6,514 bases of DNA from JAAOZN01 sp964421575 (GTDB taxonomy: Archaea > Thermoproteota > Nitrososphaeria > Nitrososphaerales > JAAOZN01): contig CAYQXI010000026.1 in assembly GCA_964421575.1 (NCBI GenBank), positions 1-6,514 of the forward strand, written 5' to 3'. Below the pieces are notes generated by a model. It worked only from the letters and a program-made list of their open reading frames with translations, did no database searches and was not told where the DNA came from. The stretch's first letter is position 1, and the number at the start of each line of letters is the position of its first letter. The translations under genes and the position numbers were made by a program. Positions 1-5,228 of this stretch are shown here, piece after piece.

Positions 1-8
1 CTACAACC

Positions 9-16
9 TTTTATAT
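9..16 (+). promoter_or_regulatory. TATA box of the rps8e-srp19-trm1 operon
   Basis: TTTTATAT lies about 40 bases before the rps8e ATG and resembles the archaeal TATA element bound by TBP. Archaeal transcription normally starts about 25 bases downstream of the box centre. That would put the start near position 38-40 and leave a leader of roughly 14 bases that includes the Shine-Dalgarno sequence. The upstream BRE region falls at the window edge and cannot be judged well. The call rests on sequence and spacing only. Confidence 0.6.
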
Positions 17-44
17 CCTAAAGTAGGAGAGTCTTGTCTGCTGT

Positions 45-50
45 GGGAGG
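45..50 (+). promoter_or_regulatory. Shine-Dalgarno sequence of rps8e
   Basis: GGGAGG is a strong match to the 3' end of archaeal 16S rRNA. It ends only 3 bases before the ATG at 54 but 6 bases before the GTG at 57, which is the next codon in the same frame. The better spacing for the GTG makes the exact first residue uncertain by one codon. Confidence 0.6.
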
Positions 51-53
51 AGC

Positions 54-437
54 ATGGTGAAGGCAGTAGAGAACCTACTTAAGAGGAAGATTACAGGCGG
101 TAGAAGGAAACCAGCGCGCTCAAGGAGAGCATACGAGCGAGACCGATATCCAGCAGAGACCACAATAGGTGAAGACGAAATTGTGATCCGCCGCGTCAGG
201 GGTGGGAATATTAAGGTTGCTGCGAAGAAGGTCCAGTATGCTAATGTTGTTGATGAGTCGAATAAGGTTGTGCGTGTGAAGATACTTGGTGTGGTTAAGA
301 ACCTAGCTAACAAGGACTATGAGCGTAGGCAAGTGATAACCAAGGGCACAATCATAAAGACTGAACTGGGGTTGGCTAGGGTTACATCTAGACCCGGTCA
401 AGACGGTGTAGTAAACGCTGTGCTTGTGAAAAGTTGA
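54..437 (+). CDS. rps8e: Small-subunit ribosomal protein S8e
   Basis: This 127-residue protein is the archaeal/eukaryotic ribosomal protein eS8, part of the 30S subunit, where it binds 16S rRNA. The sequence shows the family hallmarks: a basic N-terminus with RKITGGRRKPAR (residues 11-22), the RVRGGN turn near residue 47, the YANVVD segment (62-67), the ITKGTII strand (95-101), and the C-terminal TSRPGQDGVVNAVLV signature (111-125). The length is normal for archaeal S8e, which is shorter than eukaryotic versions. The ATG is preceded by a TATA box and a strong Shine-Dalgarno sequence, although a GTG one codon later is equally possible. It is the first gene of a three-gene operon. Its TGA stop overlaps the start codon of srp19, which suggests coupled translation. 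Confidence 0.97.
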   Translation: MVKAVENLLKRKITGGRRKPARSRRAYERDRYPAETTIGEDEIVIRRVRGGNIKVAAKKVQYANVVDESNKVVRVKILGVVKNLANKDYERRQVITKGTIIKTELGLARVTSRPGQDGVVNAVLVKS

Positions 438-739
438 AAGAATACGATCACCTAATAATATGGTTGGATTATTTCAACTCAACATTATCTAGGTCTGAGG
501 GCAGGAGAGTGCCCCTAGATAAGGCGGTGAAGTCACCAACCTTAGATGAACTCTGCCAAGCAGCCTCTCTCCTTGGCTATACGCCTAAGCCTTTTCAAGC
601 CCGCCATCCTAAGAGGAGCCACATCCAATCTGGGTATATAGCGATAGAGAAGAAGACGAATAAGACCAGAGTGATCTATGAGTTAGCAGAAGCCCTCCGC
701 AGAGTAAGAGGGGGGCAGCAACCTAAACCAAGTGGGTAG
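434..739 (+). CDS. srp19: Signal recognition particle subunit SRP19
   Basis: This 101-residue protein is SRP19, which binds the tips of helices 6 and 8 of 7S SRP RNA and prepares it to receive SRP54 for co-translational targeting of membrane and secreted proteins. Visible family features are the opening strand LIIW (7-10), the RNA-binding SRSEGRRVP loop (19-27), AVKSPTLDEL (31-40), and a basic C-terminal tail with LAEALRRVRGG (84-94). The length is typical for archaea. The start is TTG at 434; its last two bases and the following A form the rps8e stop (TTGA overlap), so translation is probably coupled because no good Shine-Dalgarno sequence precedes it. One oddity is that the usual aromatic-Pro-x-Tyr of the first loop reads WLDY here, without the proline. 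Confidence 0.93.
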   Translation: MKEYDHLIIWLDYFNSTLSRSEGRRVPLDKAVKSPTLDELCQAASLLGYTPKPFQARHPKRSHIQSGYIAIEKKTNKTRVIYELAEALRRVRGGQQPKPSG

Positions 740-753
740 TGGTCTAAAAGAGG

Positions 754-1920
754 GTGGAAGATCGGTTGGTCTCTGGTGCTGAGGTGGTGGAGGTTAAAGA
801 AGGCGACACGATAATCTTAGCCCCAAAAATGAGCGTATTCGGCAAGATCCCAGTAAAAATCCCCGCATTCTATAATCCTGCGGCTAAGCTGAGTAGAGAT
901 GTTTCGCTAAGGATCTACAGTGCCTATGCTAGTTTAGTAGGTGCGGATGTAACCTTCGCTGACGTGCTTTCTGGTGTTGGTGCAAGAGGGCTTCGAGTGG
1001 CTAAAGAATGCCGCAAAATCGCTTTAGTCTACCTTAATGATCTGAACCCTACGGCGATTGAGCTCGCTAGAAAGGCGGCGGAGTTGAACGGTGTGTCTGA
1101 TAAGTGCGTCTTTTCAACCAAAGATGCGCTGGTCTTTTTGGCTGAGCATTCAACACCGGGAAAACGTTTCGATATAGTAGATATAGACCCCTTTGGCTCC
1201 CCCCTACCCTATCTACCATTTGCTCTAAGGGCTGTTAAGCGGGGCGGCTTGATCTCCCTCACAGCAACAGACACGGCAGTATTATGTGGAGTATACCCTA
1301 AAGTGGCGTTAAGGAAATATGGTGGGTTGTCTATGCGATGTGAATACGGTAATGAGGTCGGGGCTAGGCTTCTCCTCAGCGCAGCGGCAAAGCAAGCCAT
1401 GAGTATTAATGCTGGTATAACACCTGTTTTTGCACACGCAAGCAGACACTACATAAGAGTGTACCTTACGTTAGAAAACGGCGCCTTAAAAGCGGATGAA
1501 AACTTAGAGAAGATAGGGTACATAAACCAATGTAGCGGCTGCGGTCACAGAGAGAGTGGAGAGCGAAGAGAACTCTGTCCAACCTGCGGGGCGAAGATGC
1601 TGAGCGCTGGTCCTCTTTGGATTGGCCCACTCTTCTCAAGGAGTGTTCTTGAAGCAGCTTTGACGCTTAGATTAGAGCACCTTAAGGTTGAGGATAAGAT
1701 CTTCACCACAGCGTTGGATGAGTGTGACCTTCCACCGACCTACTATACTGTAGATGAGTTAGCCGAGTTGTTGAAGGTGGTGACACCATCTGTTAAAGAT
1801 GTTATAGGCTCTCTTAGGGCTAGAGGATTTAGGGCTGCTAGAACCGTATTTAACCCAAAGGGTGTGAGGACTGATGCGCCAAAGAGGGAGGTTGAGGGGG
1901 CTGTTTTAAGTCTGAAATAG
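754..1920 (+). CDS. trm1: tRNA (guanine-26 N2)-dimethyltransferase Trm1
   Basis: This 388-residue S-adenosylmethionine-dependent enzyme makes N2-methyl- and N2,N2-dimethylguanosine at position 26 of tRNA. The N-terminal methyltransferase domain shows FYNP (39-42), SAM-binding motif I DVLSGVGARGLR (70-81), the acidic NDLNP (95-99), and the catalytic DIDPFGSP motif (143-150). It is followed by LCGVYP (177-182). A four-cysteine zinc site (C260, C263, C275, C278) precedes the GPLWIGPL signature (286-293). A C-terminal winged-helix-like domain ends with FRAARTVFNPKGVRTDAP (359-376). The length matches archaeal Trm1. The start is uncertain: GTG at 754 has GAGG directly abutting it, whereas TTG at 766 (four codons later) has GGTGG at a normal 8-base distance; an in-frame TAA at 745 limits the options. 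It lies 14 bases after srp19 in the same operon, and its tail overlaps rlmE on the other strand. Confidence 0.96.
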   Translation: MEDRLVSGAEVVEVKEGDTIILAPKMSVFGKIPVKIPAFYNPAAKLSRDVSLRIYSAYASLVGADVTFADVLSGVGARGLRVAKECRKIALVYLNDLNPTAIELARKAAELNGVSDKCVFSTKDALVFLAEHSTPGKRFDIVDIDPFGSPLPYLPFALRAVKRGGLISLTATDTAVLCGVYPKVALRKYGGLSMRCEYGNEVGARLLLSAAAKQAMSINAGITPVFAHASRHYIRVYLTLENGALKADENLEKIGYINQCSGCGHRESGERRELCPTCGAKMLSAGPLWIGPLFSRSVLEAALTLRLEHLKVEDKIFTTALDECDLPPTYYTVDELAELLKVVTPSVKDVIGSLRARGFRAARTVFNPKGVRTDAPKREVEGAVLSLK

Positions 1921-2523
1921 GTCTTGCTCAGGCTTGTAGCCTCTACATACGAAGTAAAGTTCGCTGCTCTGCCCTCTGCTTGCTGGTGGCTTCGTTATAT
2001 CCACCCTCTCGAAGATCTTCTTTAACTGAGACCTTACGATCTGAAGCTCCTCTCCGTCAAAGACCTTTAACACGGCTGAGCCAGAAGGCTTTAATAATTG
2101 TGGTAGGAGTGAGATCACCCTTCTTGTCAACTCTATCTGCTTAATATGGTCAAGATCCCAGATGCCAGACACATTAGGTGAGAGGTCTGAGAGCACAACA
2201 TCGACTAAACCCTTAGTATAGTATTTAACCGCATCAACGAGGTCTTCGCTGAACACATCCATCTTTAGAGTCACAACATTTTTAGCAACAGGCTGGATGC
2301 CCTTCAGATCTACACCGACCACAAACCCCTTTACACCAACCCGTTCAGAAGCCACTTGAAGCCAGCCGCCTGGTGCTGATCCTAGGTCTAAGACTTTGTC
2401 ACCTTCTTGGAAGATGTGGTAGCGTTTATCTATCTGTATGAGCTTGAATGCTGCTCTACTCCTGTAGCCTTGTTCCACAGCGAGACGCCGATATAGGTCT
2501 TTCTTGGCTTCTCTTAACCTCAA
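1906..2523 (-). CDS. rlmE: FtsJ/RlmE-family rRNA 2'-O-methyltransferase
   Basis: This 205-residue SAM-dependent methyltransferase belongs to the FtsJ/RrmJ family. The bacterial member methylates the 2'-OH of U2552 in the A loop of 23S rRNA, and a large-subunit rRNA target is the natural inference here. SAM-binding motif I is LDLGSAPGGW (45-54). The K-D-K-E catalytic tetrad is complete: K27 in AAFKL, D113 in LSDLSPN, K153 in VLKVFDG and E188 in SSELYF. The N-terminal EAKKDLYRRLA helix followed by GYRSRAAFKL is typical of archaeal members. The start is TTG at 2523; no ATG or GTG is available in the short open stretch before it, and AAGGTG lies 11 bases upstream. It is 17 bases after TFE-beta and likely co-transcribed with it. 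A Trm7-like tRNA target cannot be excluded. The 3' end overlaps trm1 by 15 bases. Confidence 0.93.
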   Translation of the reverse strand: MRLREAKKDLYRRLAVEQGYRSRAAFKLIQIDKRYHIFQEGDKVLDLGSAPGGWLQVASERVGVKGFVVGVDLKGIQPVAKNVVTLKMDVFSEDLVDAVKYYTKGLVDVVLSDLSPNVSGIWDLDHIKQIELTRRVISLLPQLLKPSGSAVLKVFDGEELQIVRSQLKKIFERVDITKPPASRGQSSELYFVCRGYKPEQDLFQT

Positions 2524-2540
2524 GACTCGATAAACACCTT

Positions 2541-2957
2541 CTACTGGTTCGCAGCGTTGCCTTTTGTGCTGGCTATGTAATCTTGCCTAACCCACTCTAT
2601 AAGCTTATCACAAGTGTATGGTGTGACTACGCCGTTAGGTGCGCATTTACTCTCTGAACCACAGGTTATGCAAGGCGCCTGCTCTATCGATTTTATCTGA
2701 ATCGGTAGGCGTAGGGGTGTCAGTTTATATGTCCATCTCCCGTTATCAAGAACACGCTCCCTCTTTACAAGCCCCCTCTTTTCAAGCCTTATCGCTAACC
2801 TTGACCCGTCTCTGCTAGTCAAGTTAAGTTTCTTCCATAGCTCGCTCTGAAGAATCCCCTCCTTACCGTGCTCTACGACCAGCTTGTATACTCTGGAGGT
2901 AAGGTCAAGTCCCTTCTCTTCTTTGCCGTCTGTTTGCTGCTGCATAGCACACACCAT
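2541..2957 (-). CDS. tfeB: Transcription initiation factor TFE-beta (RPC34/RPC39-like, Fe-S)
   Basis: This 138-residue protein has two visible parts. Residues about 18-80 form a winged helix: VYKLVVEHGKEGILQSEL, then a recognition-helix region LTSRDGSRLAIRLEKRG, then a wing ending WTYKLTP. The C-terminal part carries four cysteines C96-x2-C99-x5-C105-x10-C116 followed by an EWV segment. As I recall it, this is the same spacing as the 4Fe-4S site of human RPC39, which also reads PC..C.....C and ends in a Cys followed by an EW. Archaeal homologues were first described as RPC34-like and later shown to be TFE-beta, the partner of TFE-alpha that helps open promoter DNA with RNA polymerase, TBP and TFB. 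The start is ATG 2957, with a second in-frame ATG four codons later. A TATA element lies 33-40 bases upstream. It sits between ltaE and rlmE. Confidence 0.82.
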   Translation of the reverse strand: MVCAMQQQTDGKEEKGLDLTSRVYKLVVEHGKEGILQSELWKKLNLTSRDGSRLAIRLEKRGLVKRERVLDNGRWTYKLTPLRLPIQIKSIEQAPCITCGSESKCAPNGVVTPYTCDKLIEWVRQDYIASTKGNAANQ

Positions 2958-2989
2958 TTTTCTCTTATTATTTTAGAGTAGGTGAGTGG

Positions 2990-2997
2990 TTTTATAT
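2990..2997 (-). promoter_or_regulatory. TATA box for TFE-beta
   Basis: On the minus strand ATATAAAA, preceded by the A-rich AAAAAGTTG, overlaps the TAA stop of the threonine aldolase gene. Its centre is about 36 bases before the TFE-beta ATG. The usual 26-base spacing predicts a start near position 2967 and a leader of about ten bases. The element falls in the only clearly AT-rich gap of the minus-strand cluster, so TFE-beta and rlmE may have their own transcript. Confidence 0.6.
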
Positions 2998-4038
2998 CAA
3001 CTTTTTTCTACAGATTTCGTTCACAGCATCCAAGGTCTTAAGAATGTCCTCCCTACTTATACCTCGATGCGTGACCATACGGACGACGTTACCTCTTAGC
3101 GTAAGAGCCTTCACACCATAATTTAAGAGCATCTCTACAAATTCTCTGCCAGTTAAGCCTAGGTCTGATACGTCAAACATAACTATGTTGGTTTGAACTC
3201 TTCTAAGATCTATCTTTATACCATCAATCTTAGCCAAACCTTCGGCTAGCAGACGCGCATTAGCATGATCTTCTCTAAGCCTATCAACCATCTTTTCAAG
3301 CGCGACTATGCCAGCGGCGGCTATAATCCCGGCTTGCCTCATCCCTCCGCCCAGCATCTTTCGCATCCTACGAGCTTCCTCTATGAAGGAGCTAGAGCCC
3401 ACTACTAGTGAACCTATAGGTGCGCTAAGACCCTTCGAGAGGCAGAACATAACTGAATCTACAGGGGCAACAAGCTCCTTAACGTCTACACCAAGCGCTA
3501 TCGCAGCGTTAAATATGCGTGCACCATCAAGATGCACCTTAAGCCCGTGTTTCGTAGCCACATCACGGAGCTTACGGGTCTGTGAAGGAGTTATACAGGT
3601 GCCTCCAGCTAAATTATGTGTATTCTCCAAACACAAGAGGGTGGTTTTGGGTAAGTCGGGGTCCGGAGGGCGAATGGCTTCCTCGACATCTTCAGGCGCT
3701 GGGACACCCATCTCACCTTTGACGAGCCTCGGCAGAACACCCGCTATGGCAGAGAGACCTCCGAGCTCATAATGGTAGATGTGTGCATCAGCCTCTAATA
3801 TCACTTCATCACCACGCTCCGTGTGAGAAAGTATAGAAACTAGGTTTCCCTGCGTTCCACTTGTAACTAGTAAAGCGTCTTCTTTACCCATCTTTTTAGC
3901 GGCTAGGGCTTCTAGTTCGTTGACTGTAGGGTCTTCTCTAAACACATCGTCACCTAGAGCAGCGTTTCTTATTGCTTCAAGCATCTCTTCAGTCGGTAGG
4001 GTTACTGTATCGCTTCTTAGATCGATTATCTTCCTCAA
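2992..4038 (-). CDS. ltaE: L-threonine aldolase (PLP-dependent)
   Basis: This 348-residue fold-type I PLP enzyme cleaves L-threonine/L-allo-threonine to glycine and acetaldehyde. Signature features are the N-terminal IDLRSDTVTLPT (5-16), DDVFREDPTVNELE (30-43), the phosphate-binding SGTQGN (60-65), H86 in the ADAHIYHYE segment expected to stack on the cofactor, HLDGARIFNA (169-178) whose D171 and R174 bind PLP and substrate, and the Schiff-base lysine K202 in CLSKGLSAPIGS. The length is normal. The start is TTG at 4038, the only start codon between the tfb stop and the conserved IDLRSD; no Shine-Dalgarno sequence is visible before it. It follows tfb after 18 bases and precedes TFE-beta, a metabolic gene between two transcription factor genes. 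Stereospecificity (L- versus L-allo-) cannot be read from the sequence. Confidence 0.93.
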   Translation of the reverse strand: MRKIIDLRSDTVTLPTEEMLEAIRNAALGDDVFREDPTVNELEALAAKKMGKEDALLVTSGTQGNLVSILSHTERGDEVILEADAHIYHYELGGLSAIAGVLPRLVKGEMGVPAPEDVEEAIRPPDPDLPKTTLLCLENTHNLAGGTCITPSQTRKLRDVATKHGLKVHLDGARIFNAAIALGVDVKELVAPVDSVMFCLSKGLSAPIGSLVVGSSSFIEEARRMRKMLGGGMRQAGIIAAAGIVALEKMVDRLREDHANARLLAEGLAKIDGIKIDLRRVQTNIVMFDVSDLGLTGREFVEMLLNYGVKALTLRGNVVRMVTHRGISREDILKTLDAVNEICRKKLI

Positions 4039-4056
4039 AAGGGGTTTACAACTCGC

Positions 4057-4971
4057 CTAGGCGGCGTCCTTTAAGGGTTTAAGCGTCTGCTTAATAACAA
4101 AGTTTTCGAGTATCTCTCGGTACCTATGCCTAATCGTAACATCGGTTATGTCGGCTACTGCTGCTACTTCACGTTGAGGAATGTTTTCGCTGTTCATAAC
4201 AGAAGCTATGTAGATGTATGCGGCTGCCAGACCGCTAGGTGACTTACCGTCTTGGATAGTTGCAGACTTCGTCGCTTTATAGAGCCACAGCGCTAACCTT
4301 TCGGTTTTTGCACTAACCTTCATAAGATTTGCGAGTCTCGCTATCTGCTTTTCAACAGTAGGTAGAGGCGGGTGATCTACCGGTGCCTCTGAAGCGATCA
4401 ACCTGTAGTATTTGTTGACCGCCTTCATATCCACACCAGCAGCTTCAGAAACCTCCTTAACACTTCTTTCAATACCGTGAACCTTTGCGGAGAAATAGAC
4501 TATAGCTGCTGTCACCTTCGCCACACACTTGCTCTTTACAACACCTTTCTTTAGCAGCTGCCGATAGGTGCGCGCAGCTGTTTCAGCAACAACGATAGGC
4601 ATCTTTAAACATTCACATAGATCGTTGATCTTGGACAACGCTTGCGCTAGGTTTCTCTCCGCTGACGTAGATGTTCTTAGACGCTTCTGCCAGACTCTAA
4701 GTGATTCTTTTGTCTGCTCATAATTCTGGGTTTGCTCGATTTCGCTACCTAACCCGTAGTCGTGGAACCTTGGTGTTATAGGTGATCCTACCCTCACCTT
4801 CTTCTCCTTCTCTTCATAATCTATCGCCTTCCATTCAGGGCCTAAGTCTACAAGCCGCTCATCCAAGACAGAGCCGCAGACTGAGCAGAAGGCTTCACCA
4901 CGCTCTAAATCACCAATTAACCTTCCACCACAAATCTTACATCTCAAAGAGTCATCTAAACCGCTACTCAT
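4057..4971 (-). CDS. tfb: Transcription initiation factor B (TFB/TFIIB)
   Basis: This 304-residue protein is the archaeal TFIIB homologue that binds the TBP-TATA complex and the BRE and recruits RNA polymerase. The N-terminal zinc ribbon is C11-x2-C14-x14-C29-x2-C32. The B-reader and linker region follows (about 38-95), with VDLGPEWKAIDYEEKEKK and RVGSPITPRFHDYGLGSEI. Two cyclin-like repeats occupy about 98-190 and 195-300. The second contains the BRE-recognition helix-turn-helix REVAAVADITDVTIRHRYREI (267-287). The length matches the family and no core element is missing. The ATG overlaps the gar1 stop (ATGA), with GAGG seven bases before the start. A TATA-like element inside gar1 may give a second, nearly leaderless transcript. 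Whether it is the only TFB in the genome cannot be seen here. Confidence 0.96.
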   Translation of the reverse strand: MSSGLDDSLRCKICGGRLIGDLERGEAFCSVCGSVLDERLVDLGPEWKAIDYEEKEKKVRVGSPITPRFHDYGLGSEIEQTQNYEQTKESLRVWQKRLRTSTSAERNLAQALSKINDLCECLKMPIVVAETAARTYRQLLKKGVVKSKCVAKVTAAIVYFSAKVHGIERSVKEVSEAAGVDMKAVNKYYRLIASEAPVDHPPLPTVEKQIARLANLMKVSAKTERLALWLYKATKSATIQDGKSPSGLAAAYIYIASVMNSENIPQREVAAVADITDVTIRHRYREILENFVIKQTLKPLKDAA

Positions 4972-5210
4972 CTCTCTCCCTCGGTTAGATGAATATATAC
5001 TTCTTGCCCCTCGAGCTTCTTAACCCTATCGGTCAGCGGAATACAAGAAAGATATGGTTCTTTAACAGGCCCGAAGACCTCCGCTACCTTCGCAACCCTC
5101 TTCCCTTTCATGTCGTAGAGTAACGTACCAACTTTAATATCTGTTACACTAGCTTTGACTATCAGTCTGCCGCTCTTAGCGAGGTGCAAAACTACGCCGA
5201 CTTTCTGCAT
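4968..5210 (-). CDS. gar1: H/ACA ribonucleoprotein subunit Gar1
   Basis: This 80-residue protein is Gar1, the small beta-barrel subunit that with Cbf5, Nop10 and L7Ae forms the H/ACA particle guiding pseudouridylation of rRNA. Gar1 binds Cbf5 and promotes substrate loading and release. The family pattern is plain: KVGVVLHLAKSGRLIVKA (3-20), LLYDMKGKRVAKVAEVFGPV (30-49) with the hallmark FGPVKEPY (46-53), and the closing GQEVYIHL strand (68-75). The length is typical for the archaeal form, which lacks the eukaryotic glycine/arginine-rich ends. The ATG at 5210 fits homologues; no strong Shine-Dalgarno sequence precedes it. It lies 18 bases after the dehydrogenase gene, and its TGA overlaps the tfb ATG, so the two are probably translationally coupled. 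Close linkage of gar1 and tfb is, from memory, common in archaea. Confidence 0.93.
   Translation of the reverse strand: MQKVGVVLHLAKSGRLIVKASVTDIKVGTLLYDMKGKRVAKVAEVFGPVKEPYLSCIPLTDRVKKLEGQEVYIHLTEGER
4976..4982 (-). promoter_or_regulatory. Shine-Dalgarno sequence of tfb
   Basis: GAGGGAG on the minus strand lies inside the last codons of gar1. The GAGG core is seven bases before the tfb ATG at 4971, a good spacing. It supports re-initiation of ribosomes that finish gar1 and confirms this ATG as the start. Confidence 0.55.
4992..4999 (-). promoter_or_regulatory. Possible internal TATA box for tfb, within gar1
   Basis: TATATATT on the minus strand, preceded by the purine-rich CAAGAAG, is a good TATA/BRE look-alike. 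Its centre is 24-25 bases before the A of the tfb ATG, so transcription would begin at or next to the start codon and give a leaderless mRNA. The same bases encode the conserved Val-Tyr-Ile strand of Gar1, so chance is a real alternative. Confidence 0.4.
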
Positions 5211-5228
5211 CTCAGACCGAAACTCGGG

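Noticed and set aside
11..313. Minus-strand open frame of 100 codons opposite rps8e
   Set aside because: It is antisense to an unmistakable ribosomal protein gene and would end inside that gene's promoter. Its translation resembles no known family.
1921..1960. Possible terminator downstream of trm1
   Set aside because: No T-run or hairpin is visible, and the bases are coding sequence of rlmE on the opposite strand.
3308..3772. Plus-strand open frame of 154 codons opposite ltaE
   Set aside because: It lies wholly antisense to a strongly conserved gene and has a low-complexity Ser/Pro/Ala-rich translation with no recognisable domain. It is a shadow frame.
4036..4059. The tfb TAG stop is in frame with ltaE across an open 18-base gap, suggesting stop readthrough or a TFB-aldolase fusion (TAG could even be a pyrrolysine codon)
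   Set aside because: The TFB C-terminus and the LtaE N-terminus are both complete and normal in length, and an in-frame gap has a one-in-three chance. The dehydrogenase/gar1 gap is also in frame with no sign of fusion.
4054..4063. Perfect 10-base palindrome CGCCTAGGCG centred on the tfb stop codon
   Set aside because: There is no loop for a hairpin, no T-run follows and no second copy was seen. A palindrome of this size is expected by chance and the bases are mostly coding.
4068..4075. CTTAAAGG as a possible TATA box for ltaE
   Set aside because: The spacing is tolerable, but it is a poor TATA match with GC-rich flanks inside tfb coding sequence.
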